From NCBI GenBank assembly GCA_019321725.1, contig CM033110.1, positions 15,369,278 through 15,433,277 on the forward strand: a DNA stretch of 64,000 nucleotides, in the 5' to 3' direction. Shown piece by piece: positions 35,401-47,649 of this stretch (the stretch's first letter is position 1; each line of letters opens with the position of its first letter). This DNA comes from Paulownia fortunei (taxonomy: Eukaryota > Streptophyta > Magnoliopsida > Lamiales > Paulowniaceae). The notes beneath the pieces were generated by a model. It worked only from the letters and a program-made list of their open reading frames with translations, searched no databases and was not told the DNA's origin. Both the position numbers and the translations under genes were made by a program.

Positions 35401-36990
35401 CAAATCTTAGCAATTTTGAGAAACTTACAAGAATTTTAAAAATGACTAATTTCCCTTAGGAATCTTATCTAAGGATTGGATTTCTTTTTGTAGGTTCTTA
35501 TGTCCTACCATACTTTAATTTCAAGTTAAAAATTTAATTTGTGTAAAACAAATCAAAGAAGTTGAGAGTTGGTTTTCTTCTTGCATTATTAAAGAAATTA
35601 AAATAGAGTTATTTCTTCTATTGGTGGAAAATTCGATGCAAGTGGCACTCAATAAGCTTGCAAACCTATTAGTTAGAACAAATTACATATTTCATCATCC
35701 TATAAATTCTGAGAAATTGGAAAAAAATAATTAATGAGGATAAATTGTTAAGCAAGGATGAGAACTTTTATTAAGCAGATTTCGCGTTCTTCCTGCATTG
35801 CTAATTAGATATCTTGGTTTGAAAAATCTTGATTATATTGTATAATTTAAAGAAAGTGATATCTTATTTTTTACCTTGAAATTAAATTAAGCGAACTAAG
35901 TGATGTGGTATCACTTCATTTTTCGAAACTTCTAACTGAAAATCAATTGCAAGATGGGTCACTGTCTACGTCACAAAAGGTCGTTAGGGGTGCCGGAATT
36001 TTCGCCGGCCCTAACGACTTTTTGTGACGTAAACATTGACTCATTTTGTAATTGACTTTTAGTTAGAAGTTTTGAAAAGTTGAGTGATACCATCACTTAG
36101 GTTACTTTTCAATTTTGTAAAAAAAGACAATAAGTGGAACTCAGCCATTAAAATGAGCAACGATGTCTCCTGATCTGGATGGGTGGAGATTGGAAACACA
36201 ATATAGCTCCTAGCAAAGTTGTCTAATTCATTAATTTTTGTTTTTTGTATTATTCATAATACTGTAAAGATAGTATTATGTAACTATTTTATGAAATGAA
36301 AAATATTGGAAGTAATTTAAAACTTAGTTTAGTATTAGTACTATCCTATTTTATGCATTGCAATTGTAGATAACTTAGATACGGAAAAGAGGGAGTTAAA
36401 AGTGGATATCTTGATTTGATATGTGTATGCCTTTAAACTATTTTTTTAAAAAAATAAATTTATTCGAAAACGTTTGAGATAATCTATTTGGCATCGCATC
36501 TATATTGCTTTAAAACTAAAAGTTCCAAATAAAAGTTTCAGCTATTGTTAATTATATATGCATAAAGAATTGAGAAAAAAAAATTAATGCATTTCACACC
36601 ATTTTTGTTTACCTTTATGACCTCAGTAAGTTTCCACATACTAAAAAAAAGTCATAGCTTGCTTTTGACATTTTATTAACTAAATATACTTAGGTTTTAT
36701 TTTTGTGTGCAATTATTTTAAGATAAGAAAATCTTATCTCTTATGCATAATTCATGACTTCATTTTTTTTAATTCTTTTGTGGCAACAATTAATATTATT
36801 CTAGTGAACTGTGTGTTACCACAACAAGGCTTTGATTTATAGTTCTTATTTTCTGGTTTTTGAATGTATATTTTAGTTCCATTTCTTCAATATGTTATGT
36901 GAATGGGAATGGAAGGAAATGAAGAACAAATTCAATTACTTCTTGTTTGCTACCCATCATGTGGGAAACACGTGCAAATCTGTTTATTAG
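32405..36990 (+). repeat. Diverged tandem array, later units
   Basis: At least three further units repeat landmarks in the same order. A GGTGGAGATKRGAAACA-like motif followed by TAGCTC or CAGCTC lies at 35018 and 36180, with weaker forms at 22282 and 33100. TGTAAAGATAGTATTATG lies at 34858 and 36254. GTGCAATTATTTTAAGATA lies at 35092 and 36707. ACCACAACAA then GCTTT and ATTTATAGTT lies at 35258 and 36818. Units differ by large indels. I see no conserved reading frame, although 34955-35060 has a protein-like look. Confidence 0.7.
35897..36099. mobile_element. Foldback MITE, 203 bp
   Basis: Almost the whole element is one inverted repeat. TAAGTGATGTGGTATCACTT at the left pairs with the right end AGTGATACCATCACTTA, and the match continues inward through TTCTAACTGAAAATCAATTG, TTTGTGACGT and GTCGTTAGGG to a short central loop near 35998 containing GCCGG. 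The target duplication is unclear (TA or TAA at most). It lies inside the tandem array. Confidence 0.8.
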
Positions 36991-37417
36991 AACAATCTCG
37001 ACCACTTTGATAATCTTAATTATTTTTAGAAACTTAAAAAAAAATTGATGAATCGAAAAAAAAAATCGGGCTAAAGTATGTATGCTGTTAAATTTTCCTC
37101 CAATAAAATTATGAATAAAATATAAATTCTATTAAGATAGTTCTATAAATGCTAAATTACTACATAAAAAAACATATCGAATAATTAAAGATAAAAAAAT
37201 GCAAAAAATTGAAAGTAAGTAGATACTAAAAGAGAGTTTAAATAACTAAAATGACAAACTGAATAATAAAAAAAAAAAAAAGATTCTTACTAATAAAATA
37301 AGACATAAATAACTAAAGCAACTGTATGCTATCATTGTCAACTTTTCTTGATCTTCCAAGAAAAAAATAAATCCTGGATAATGTTTGGGAATAAAAACTG
37401 TGTGCCATGATTACTAG

Positions 37418-37446
37418 TAATATATATATATATATATATATATATA
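37418..37446. repeat. (AT)n microsatellite
   Basis: A pure TA/AT run about 80 bp upstream of the TATA box of the DUF506 gene. Confidence 0.95.
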
Positions 37447-37524
37447 CTGTATTTACCAGGTCACCCATATTTAAGTGTTTCCGATCATGACCTCATCTGT
37501 CCTCATATGGTTGCACCGCCACAG

Positions 37525-37531
37525 TATATAT
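37525..37531 (+). promoter_or_regulatory. Likely TATA box of the DUF506 gene
   Basis: CAGTATATATTGCAC lies about 125 bp upstream of the start codon. Transcription would begin about 30 bp downstream, leaving a 5' UTR of roughly 95 bp. Assigned by position and consensus only. Confidence 0.5.
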
Positions 37532-37655
37532 TGCACATTGGAGGATATGCATGAATTATAAATCTTTTGCTCATTTCAACTTCACACAAATCAGAGCAAA
37601 TTAAGGAAGGAACAGTTTGCACTTGGAGAGAGGGAAAAGGAAAAAGCTGAAAAAA

Positions 37656-39032
37656 ATGAGCAGCTTTGAAGAAGAGAATCTATACCAGATGGATGATGAT
37701 TTTCTTGACTCAGAATCAGCACCACAACCCCTTCTACCTGTCTCTTCACAGAGCCCTTTTCTCAGTGACCATCATTCTGAATATTACATCTTACAGGTAT
37801 TAGAATATTGCCCCCAAGTTGTGTGTGTGTGTGTTTGAATTAGTGATCATTTTTAATGTTGAGATTTTGTGTGTTCTGAACTCCATTCTTTCTGCAGGAG
37901 ATTGTGGAAAGTGGGACAAATGCAGAAGTTGATGTTCTTGGGAGTGTGATAAAGCATGTGAGGAAGAAGTTAGTTGCTGCTGGGAAGATTATAGGCCAGA
38001 AGAAGTGGCTTGTCAAGAACTTGAAAAAGGAGGGGTACAATGCTTCTTTGTGTCACACCTATTGGCCTGCTGCTCTCAATTGCCCCGGAGGTGAGTTTAT
38101 CTAATGGAATTTAAAACAAAATTCATAAATTTTCTAATATATATTCATGTTAAAGAAAAATGTATGTTGATTCATTTACTTTTTATTATGTTTTAATACT
38201 TAAATAAAGTTTAAAAATTAATAACGAACAAAAATAATTTTACTTCCACAGTTCAAAGGATTTATGGTATTTTTTTTTTATCACAATAAGCCTCCTTTTT
38301 GCTCACTGTTCTTTTACGTACTTTTTTTTATTTTTAATTTTGATAGATTTCTACGCATCTTTAAAAGTGAGAGTCAAAATAATAGGTGAGACATTTCTTT
38401 TTTAATGTGCTGTGGGGATGGTATTCTGCTTCAAGAAACCACCTCACTAAAACTACTCCCACTATAAAATAATTTTTAATAATTGGAATAGACTCATTTT
38501 ATTTTATTTATTTCTTACAGCATCAATCAGTCTTCTTCATTTAATACAAAATTCCTTGTATCCCAAATTGAATATTTCTATTCTTGCACATTAAACAGGT
38601 GAGTATGAGTACATTGACATATTATGTGAAGGCAGAAAAGGATGTGCATCAAGGGTCATAGTAGACATAGATTTCAAGTCACAATTTGAACTGGCAAGGC
38701 CTACATCAGATTACAAGGAGCTTTGTGACATGCTCCCATCAATCTTTGTAGGAGATGAACAAAAACTCAACAAGATCATCTCCATTCTTTGTGGTGAGGC
38801 CAAGAATTCGTTTCGCGAAAGAGGCCTTAATGTGCCTCCATGGAGAACACCTTGTTACATGCACTCCAAATGGTTTTCTCCCTCCAGAAGAGAAGTTTGT
38901 GCAGAGAATGCAGCAGCAAGAGATCATGATGTAGTTGTTTCATTTAAAGTGATCCCCAGGAGGAAATATCTTGGGGTTGATCAATGTGGATTATCCAGTC
39001 AGTTCCCTGCTATGAGCACAAACTGCAAATGA
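37656..39032 (+). CDS. DUF506 (PDDEXK-like) family protein, three exons, 255 aa
   Basis: Exons 37656-37796, 37898-38090 and 38599-39032 join in frame (GT-AG introns, phases 0 and 1) to give 255 residues. The N-terminus is acidic (MSSFEEENLYQMDDDFLDSE). Family landmarks follow: the Cys/Trp-containing NASLCHTYWPAALNCPGGEY, then EYIDILCEG, then VDIDFKSQFELARPTSDYK, then LPSIFVGDEQKLNKI and finally GLNVPPWRTPCYM. The conserved order and Asp/Glu residues are those of DUF506, grouped with PDDEXK nuclease-like folds, though enzymatic activity is unproven for plant members. Some relatives limit root hair growth under phosphate shortage; a role here is inference. Length is typical. Start is the first ATG in frame with the acidic N-terminus. 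Confidence 0.93.
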
Positions 39033-39195
39033 ATGAATTCCCAACTTTTTTGCTGTTGAGTTTGATTGCTTATTTGATCAGCATAAGATGAAGTGATGGC
39101 CTTTTTGCTCAAACAATTTTGTTAACTTAGTTTTGTTCCTTATGATCCTGTTGTAGTAAGTCTGGAATTTTTGACATGTTCTAATTCTGAATTGG

Positions 39196-39201
39196 AATAA
39201 A
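39196..39201 (+). terminator. Polyadenylation signal of the DUF506 gene
   Basis: AATAAA about 165 bp past the stop codon. Confidence 0.5.
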
Positions 39202-40216
39202 ATTTGTAAAGTTAAGGTTCCGAAATTATGATATTTTTGAGTTTAAATTCCATAAAAAAATGTGGGTTTTTTTTTTATATTTTTATATTAGTTAATTGGA
39301 ATTTTTTCATAATTGATTGCTGATAGTAAATTTATTGTTGATGATTGATATTTAGTTTGTTTTTTTTCTTTTGGCAAAAGTGTCAAGGCCATGATTGCAT
39401 TATAAATCCTCTTTCCACATATCGATGTCAACTTTATAGAATAATATGAGGGCAAGTTGTTTTACTTTTTAATATTTGTTCTATTTATTTTTGACAATTT
39501 TTTAATGTTATAAAATCTTCTATCATTATATTTGCTGGGAGGGGGGCGTTGATGTTATGGAAAAAATAGCTATATTGCTTAGACAGAGAAAAGGTGTCAC
39601 GCAAATAGATATTATTTAAATTGAGATGGTACAAATTCTTTTACATATGTTAAATCCCTATATATTGTTGCATATTAATTATGGAGTAAAACATTCTGCA
39701 AAGTCACTGGTTAATCTGAACTAAGCAGTACCTATACATAACATATGATCAGATATTAGTAATAACAACGTGATATATTATTACCTCAAACATTGGACAA
39801 AACAAACAATAAATAATCATACAATCTGTTAAGTGTAATCTACATGTCAAATATAATTAACATTGTTATTGTAATTAATTGAGTGTACCAAATAAATTTG
39901 AACTAAAATATTCTAGGTTCACCCCTTAAGTCTATTTAAATTTTAAAAAAATTACAATTAAATAGTAAGTCTTCTTTGTAAAGGACTATGTCATACCCAA
40001 AAAAAATAATTTAATATAATTACACCATTTTAGACAGAGACAAGCAGCCAGAAAGTGCCTCAAGAACTGAAAATAAGTGCTAATTTCTTGTCTACTTTCT
40101 TTCAAATGAAAATTTTATCATCTTTATTTTATAGTTTTTGAGTGTTACAGAGTTCTTTTATAACCAACACTGTTATTGCTTGCTTCAATTTTTTTTCCAT
40201 CCCTGATTTTATGTCC
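39202..40216. other. Intergenic DNA, no feature seen
   Basis: About 1 kb of AT-rich sequence without a supported gene or bounded repeat. Confidence 0.5.

Positions 40217-40257
<41 letters not shown>
40217..40257. repeat. (AAT)n microsatellite
   Basis: Thirteen or so uninterrupted AAT/ATA units. Confidence 0.95.
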
Positions 40258-40899
40258 GAAAACTGAAGAAATTGACATAAACTTCCCGAAGAACATTCAC
40301 TCAATAATTAGATACATTCACAACCCATGAATAAAGAATGGATGAATATATAATTTGACAGTATCCTAGTTTGGATAAAGACAGCAACAGTCAACAATTG
40401 TCAAAGCAAACATGGGACTAGCACAATTAAAAGGAAAAACCATTGGCCCTTTAAAACAAGTGGCAGAAACCGGCGGAAACCGGGGGAGAGAACTCATCCA
40501 ACTTTCATATTTGATACTCTTATCAGGAACCAAATTGGTTCCCATGATCCCATCAAGATTGTGTAAAAGAATTTCAATTAATAAATGGGGTTGAATTGGA
40601 AAGTTTTTAATTTAATGAAAAGTTTCCAAACTTGAGAATGTATTTCCAATTTAATGAAAAGTTTTGAAAATTAAAAAAACGTCTAATGAATATAAACGGT
40701 TACAAAGGTATTGTACATATGAAAATTTGTGATTATTCATTAATATTGATGGAATACGATAAATAGACATATTTATTCATGTGTAAGAGATGTATAGTAA
40801 GGATTATGAACCTTCTTAAAATGATGCAATATGAACCACTAAATCACAACTATATCTTAAAAGATGCAATTCAATAGTTTAAATTGATTCTAATTAAGA

Positions 40900-41980
40900 G
40901 ATATAACTAATCACGATGAAATATTTAGAAATCTATAAATAGATCCCATCTCATTTCATTTTTTTTATACCAAATCAATTCATATTTAATTGACTTCTCT
41001 TTTCTCCATCTGATATTTTAGTATTCTTATTCTCTTTTGAGAAGAATACAATCGAGTTGTTGGTTTACCTGATAAAATTAATATAGTATTGTACTAATTT
41101 TATAAAGAAGTGTGTATCTAGGGAGACAGACGTCTAAGTTCTTATAACACTGTGTAGGAGACGAAATCTGTCTTAAAAATATTAGTTTTGTGCTTACTTC
41201 ACTTTAGTTGAAATTAAAATCTTCTTTACACATTATACAACCAACAATCTTAACTCTTAAAACAGTTTTTTTGATGATTACTACTGAAGTGCCAACTAAT
41301 GTAAGAAATGAAAAAGTTGCTTCAGTGATCATGCCTCCAGTTTCCTAGCATGAGAAACCAAAATTTTTTACCGAAGTTGATTTCAAGAGATGGCATCAAA
41401 AGATGTTGTTCTATCTCACCACCATGAACCTGTCAAGATTATTGACAGAAGATCTCCTATCATTCCAGAGGAAGAAAGAGATCTCAAAAAACGAGTTGCC
41501 CTTTATGCATGGAGTCACAAAGAGTTTCTATGCAGAAATTATGTGTTCAATGAACTAAATAACATATTATATAATATGTACTGTTCAATCAAAACAACAA
41601 AAGAGCTGTGAAATTATTTTGACAAGAAGTACAATAAATAGACCCCCCTCATTCAATTTTCTCTATACAAAATCAATTCATATTTAATTGATTTCTCTTT
41701 TCTGCCTCCTACTCAAATATTAGAATATTTTAGTATTCTTATTCTCTTTTAAAAAGAATACAATCGAACTTTTGATTCGCCCGATAAAATTAGTAAAATA
41801 TTGTACTAATTTTATGAAAAAATATTGTTTATTGGGAGACAGATGTCCAAATTCCTATAAGACTGTGTAGAGAATGATATCTGTGTTAAGGGGATTAATT
41901 TCGTAATTGTCTCACTTCAACTGAAATTAAAATCTTATTTCGACATTATACAACCAATAATTTATAAATACACACAATAA
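40900..41980 (+). mobile_element. Collapsed Copia remnant: LTR part, gag fragment, second LTR part
   Basis: Blocks at about 40935-41250 and 41636-41975 are diverged copies of each other (AAATCAATTCATATTTAATTG, then AGAATACAATCGA, then GGGAGACAGA, then CATTATACAACCAA). Between them, 41278-41640 translates in broken plus-strand frames as Copia gag: EKPKFFTEVDFKRWHQKM, then LTTMNL, then FLCRNYVFNELNN. The gag fragment runs straight into the second LTR copy at a short AAATAGA homology, suggesting a deletion that removed the rest of the element. The outer end of the first LTR is not clear. Confidence 0.65.
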
Positions 41981-42049
41981 ATATAATGAACAATTTAAGG
42001 TTAACAAATACCATTTAATTGCTAATAAATTCTATTTCTTTGAATCTCA

Positions 42050-42190
42050 TTTGCTGGGCTGAGCGGTTAGCCGATTATAGGATACTATTAGCGCGAAAAG
42101 TCTAGTCGAATGTATATTGACAACTATCTTCAACTGTGAAATAATTCGGATGGAGGGGACTGTGTAGACGGGACACCCCACCATCAAGTC
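42050..42190 (+). repeat. Possible tRNA-derived SINE fragment
   Basis: GGGCTGAGCGGTTAGCCG resembles a tRNA box A. Forty bases later GTCTAGTCGAATG loosely fits box B. A GC-richer tail follows (GACGGGACACCCC). No flanking duplication or clean tail is visible, so this is tentative. Confidence 0.25.
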
Positions 42191-43019
42191 TAAATAATCC
42201 TATATATTACATAAAAAATTATCAAATATAAAAATTTATTCCATTAAAAAAATAAAATTATTCTTTATATGATTAAAAATATTTCTTTGTTGATTGTCTT
42301 GAGAACAGTAAAATCTTTAGAAAATCTTTATAGTGTCTGCAATTATAGTTGATTCATTTTCTTAAATTTTGACATGGCTACTTTAAATTACATATTCTTT
42401 ATTTTTTTGGTCTTAATTTGTTAATTTCTAATACTCCAATTTTTGTGTTTGTGTTGTGGTTTCAATTATGTAATCAAATATTATGGAACTTTGTGTAGAC
42501 TTCCCCCCACCCCAATAAAACTTTGATACTTTCGGCCAACCCCACATTTTCTACTTCCACTCTGCCAATAATTAAAAGAAAAAAGTGATTTTCATCTCTT
42601 TATCATGGGGGAATTTTGTAGCTTTATTGATTAGATTAGTTGTACAATCTTGTGCCTCGGAGACGAAATTTATTTATTTTTTAAATAATAAATAAAAAAA
42701 TATTTTAAATTTTTTAAAGGGACAAAATTATGAAATTTAGTAATTTTAAATAAAAAATTAATACTACTTTATAGAATTTATGGAGTTTAGGCCCCCTCCA
42801 TCTCTGCTTGTGCAAAGCTGGGATGTTGGTATATGAGACTACAATTTATAATTACTAAAATGAATATTAAGAAAATAAAATAAAATTTATACCCATATAA
42901 AAAGGATATCTTATTATAGTTATATGAAGCTGCATTTCAATTTCAACTATCTTGTCCAATAAATTTTGGACTGTTTAGGATAAAGGACTGGATAATTGTA
43001 CATAATTAAATTTCACATA

Positions 43020-43445
43020 TAACAATTAGTATTTTTATAATTGGATTGGTGACAAAATTAATTTTATTATTGATTAACAATTCAATTTGTCGGACATATT
43101 CAATAGCCGATCCAACTGGTCTAATTACATCTTTTTATTATATTATATAAAATTGTAATGTAATAAATTAATTGTTATATATTATATTAAAAAAAAATTA
43201 ATAAAGCCCAAAATTCAAATAATTTCATACATATAACAATTAACAAAAGACTAAGTTTCAGATTTTAAACTTTCTCAAAAAATAAAAAAAAAAAAAATAA
43301 AAAAATTAATTTGATCGATTTAAACAATTTTTGATTAGTTGAATATAAAAAATAATTATTTAAAACTAATCGAATTGATGAACCACCAATTTGTTGTTAA
43401 ATTGATCGGACCAACTCATCCAATCCGATTCCGAAAATTGCTTAA
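43020..43445. repeat. Second copy of the 411-bp MITE-like family, reverse orientation
   Basis: GATCGGACCAACTCATCCAA near 43405 and GCCGATCCAACTGGTCTAAT near 43108 mirror the GG/CCGATCC motifs near both ends of 31994-32404. Interior is AT-rich in both. Ends not resolved. Confidence 0.45.
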
Positions 43446-43894
43446 GTGAATAGTTCGAATGTTGATGTATTATTTTATGTATAGCGATTAGAAGGTGTTT
43501 GGATGGTTAGATTGGGCCAGGAGTTAGAATTCGGAGCACCATTTCCTGTACAATTGTACGAGGTCTAATTCTAATTTCCAAAATTGTTTAAGTTCTGGTC
43601 TTTAGCCCACCAAACAAGTGATTATTTCGTAGCTTTGGTTTAAAAAAAAATGCAAATGACAAGGGTGGTGGACCAAACTATCATTTCTTAGCAGACCTAA
43701 TCCAACAAAGAGAACCAGGCCTTATGGTTCCTTTGCTTGACAATAGCCCAAATAACGGAAAATGGGCCTACCTCTATGCCCATTATATCACCATATTTCA
43801 CTCAAACTTCTGCCTTGCCATTTCATCTCTGCGCATTAAAAAATTTCAGAGGGTTTTCTCGTTTTCAGCTTCGCCACACACCCACAACGCGATA

Positions 43895-46800
43895 ATGACG
43901 AAATTCAGGAAGCTCAATCGCCCCACAGGCCACCGAATGTCCATGCTCAGGTTAATAAACTTCTTTAGTTTTTCACATTTTTTATTTTTTGTATGTTTTT
44001 GCATTTTCTTCACAGAAATTGTACTCAACGTTTTGATTTGTACGTTTAGGACGATGGTGTCACAGTTAGTGAAGCACGAGCGGATTGAAACCACAGTTGC
44101 GAAGGTATTTCTTTTTTTTTTTTTTTTTTTTTTTGAGGTTTTAAAAGTTTAGGGTTTTACTGGGGTTTTACCGCTTTGATCTTTTTTGTTAAAGTATGAG
44201 TTAGGTCACGTCTGAAGTAGCTAGATTGATTTATGTTACCACATTTAAGGAGGATTTAATGGGTTCTTCAAATAAATCATTTTCTGGGACAAAACCTAGA
44301 AGAAAATTATTTTTGTTTAGTTATCAGATGAGGCCATGAAAAAGAAAAGGAATTCTATGCTTGAAGTTCAAAACAAAAATCCAGGAAAAAAATACACTTC
44401 AATTACTGTAATCTGTACCACGGCATTCTCAAATAGCAAAAACCAGTGTGCATAGTTCTCTACTGTGTATTTCCTCTTCTGAGGGAGACGACAGTAAAAA
44501 AATATATTGATGTTTGTAGGTCTTATTATAAAAACTTGCATAAGGAAGTTGGGTGAATTCATTTTCATGTTTCTCCATCGAGGGGTTTTCTGTGTTAAAC
44601 AGCGTGCTAAGAATCTCTTTGGGGTTATACTTTTTATACTGGATTTTAAACATTGATATGCTTTGATATTATTTTGTTGTTTCTTATGTTAATTTGTATA
44701 GGCAAAGGAAGTTCGTAGGCTTGCTGATAATATGGTACAGCTTGGAAAAGAGGTGTGTTTAATATTCTCTGATCTAAATGCTTTTTTGAATTTAATTTTT
44801 TATGGTAAGGTTTAAACCTGAGCTAACTCTGTATTGTTTGATGTGTCTCTTGACTTATAAAATGGGACAATCAACTGTCAAATAATGTCTGATTGAACTA
44901 TTGAATCAGAGCCAAATATTGTAGCTTCTAGATTGGTAAATAGCATTATGCTTCAAGGTTTATAAATTGGCATTATGCCAAATCTTGTAGAGTTTCCTGT
45001 TGGGATTTATTGTACTGGTTGGTTTGTCGTCTGCCATGAATTTTTTCAATTCATTCCTCTTATAAACAGAGTATCTTTTTTTGGTTTCATTTGTAATTTT
45101 GTTGTTTTGGATTAGATCTGGTGGAATATGAATCTAGTTTAATTGTTAATCTGGAGCTAGATCAATGTGTTGGACCAACATGATTTGCATGATTTACTGC
45201 ACTTATGACTTGGACCTATTAAAAATTGCATTGGATGAGGTTATATATCTGCTTTTCAGTGAGGATGTGTCTGTTTAAGCCTTGATGGTTTGAGGTTATA
45301 AACTGGCTAAAATTTTTTAGTGGTCACTCAGAAGTATGAGAAGGTTGAATGAAACGATTTTCAGAGCCACCTGACATTGGAAAAAGTTTATCTGTAGAAA
45401 AGAATTTACTAATTATTGATAGATAACGCCAGGCTAGATATTTGAGAAAAGAAAGAGTGTAGTAGGATTCAAATTGTAAGTTATGCCTCTTGGATTGATT
45501 TGAAGGCTTCCTTTTCGATCATTCAATTGAGTTAAAGAACATGGAAGGAGTGGTATGGGAGCATCAATTTGATCTATTTGTTTCAGTGTGTCTTCAATAA
45601 GTTTCATTGTAGAAAAGGTATTACATCAATCAGACAAAAAGAATGCATTGAAACTATCATATTTTATTATGCTAACTAACTGGTTCATTCTCTTAACTGC
45701 TATATACTCCTCTCCATCATTGTTGTCTGAAAATGACAATGAGAAAACATTCACCCAAACAACAATTACTATCATTTCACAGATTTGGAAACTTACCATA
45801 AAAATTCCAGCAGATCATAACATTGCCCATGCCACCTCATGGGTAAAAGCATCCAATGTCACACTCTGCCAAGCACCTGTTTTTGTAGATCTTTCTAACG
45901 ACTCTTATGCTATGACCCCAGAATATCTATACCTTTATCCCACTCTGAAATATCATATTGACAATTGACATCAAGCGTGCCAGCAGAGAGTCATGAGATC
46001 TGTTCATCCTGAAATTTAGTAAGTAGCAAGGTTTCATCTTATGTCAACCATAGCATAACTATGCCATGTTTCTGTAGTCCATGGACATATGTTTCGATAA
46101 GTTGATGCATAAGATGTCTTAATTCAATATCAGGGGGGCAGGAAAGATATTGCAGTGCCAAGAGCTGGAGAAATCTACCTCTTGTTTTTAAGATTTCTTT
46201 GGTTATGGGAAGCTCATTTGGCATTGTTCATTCCACGAACGCAGTGGACTTCTTTTGTTTAGATTACGTAAGCTAATCTAATGTAGATTAATGACTTACA
46301 ATTGAGATGTAAGTTCAGTAAATATGGACTTAACTTCCCTTGATGTTTAAAAACCATTCCTTGCATTTTAATCACCTATTGTAAAGTATACTTCAAATAA
46401 ATGAGCCATATCTACTGATCTGTTTTGATTTGAATAAGTCTTAAATGTGAAGTGCTGTGAAATCCAAGATAAGCATAGCATTGTTATATTAATTGCCTCT
46501 AGTGTCATTATTACCGGTAGAAACAGAAAAAAAGTTTGTTTGCTTGAGCTGTACTATTTTTATCTTTTTCTTGTTTTTTGTGTCAAAATAAGTTTGAATC
46601 GTTTATGACTACCCATAAGGACTTAAAACATTGGGTGTTGCACTTAAAACACTTTTGGTACTATTACTTGAACACATCTATCCACTGCTGATTCCAAAAG
46701 ATGGAATAATTAGATCATGTATAGATGCATGTGTGTCAACACCTTTAACAAATTAGTGGCATTATGTCATTTCTAGTATATAATACCAGAAAAGTTTATA

Positions 46801-47584
46801 AAAGGAAGAGGGGGTGAAGCAGTATTTTATCCCATCCTGTGAATTGTTTTTTGCATAATTAAATACAGAAGGTTCTGTGTTAGCAATTGGATATAATTTT
46901 GTGATTTTGTATCTTAATAAATCAGTTTAGTTTCTCAGTTCTTGACACATGTCCAAATTACTACAGGGTACACTATGTGCTGCAAGGCGTGCTGCTGCCT
47001 TTGTTCGTGGGGATGATGTCCTTCACAAGTTATTTTCTGAATTGGCCTATCGATACAAGTGAATCTCAATCCTGTTTACTTTTTTCGCTGTTTGTTGAAA
47101 TGTGATTGTGATAGTAGGCTGCACATTTATCTGTTACAGAGATAGGGCTGGTGGATACACGAGGTTGCTTCGAACTCGAATTCGAGTTGGTGATGCTGCA
47201 CCAATGGCTTATATTGAGTATGTTTTTTACTTAACGGTATCATAATCTTGTGTAGAGTCACACTAGCTTGCCAATCTTGTGTACAGGCACTTTCTCTTTT
47301 CTTTGTATGTGTTTCTTTTTTAAGCATGAAAGGATGGCAATCCAGCTGCGCTTTTATTTTCTCAGCATGTTATATGTTCTCCTTTTGGTGCCAACATTAT
47401 TTTTTTTATTTTTTTATTTTTTTAACTTGGCAGGTTTATAGATAGGGAAAATGAACTTAGGCAATCTAAGCCACCAACCCCACAGCCACCACAGAGGGCA
47501 CCCTTGGATCCCTGGACAAGATCTCAACTCACCAGACAATTCGCACCACCTAAAGAAGAGAAGAGCTCCGACTCTGATAATTGA
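43895..47584 (+). CDS. RPL17: Ribosomal protein bL17, organellar (probably mitochondrial), six exons, 160 aa
   Basis: Exons 43895-43950, 44050-44104, 44702-44752, 46967-47058, 47140-47217 and 47434-47584 join in frame with GT-AG introns. The product starts [20 protein letters not shown], continues [19 protein letters not shown], then [16 protein letters not shown], then [20 protein letters not shown] and [14 protein letters not shown]. This is bacterial-type L17, a large-subunit protein near the peptide exit tunnel. Plants keep short nuclear copies like this for mitochondria (Arabidopsis At5g09770 type, about 160 aa). There is no obvious cleavable presequence, as in those homologues. The C-terminal Pro-rich tail ([15 protein letters not shown]) is a plant extension. 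Intron 3 is about 2.2 kb and holds unassigned sequence. Confidence 0.94.
44108..44134. repeat. Poly-T tract in intron 2 of the bL17 gene
   Basis: A run of about 27 T just inside the donor site (GTATTT at 44105). Length is prone to polymorphism; it does not touch the splice site. Confidence 0.9.
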
Positions 47585-47649
47585 AGTATGTTATTTTCAG
47601 AATGTAGTTTGGGATATATTTGAGTGTTCTGTTTTCATCTTCCCCAGCA

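Noticed and set aside
37617..37655. Earlier in-frame TTG upstream of the DUF506 start
   Set aside because: Plants do not normally initiate at TTG. The ATG at 37656 suits the acidic N-terminus.
45588..45968. 126-codon frame in bL17 intron 3 as a nested gene
   Set aside because: No recognisable domain, no promoter context; treated as intron content.
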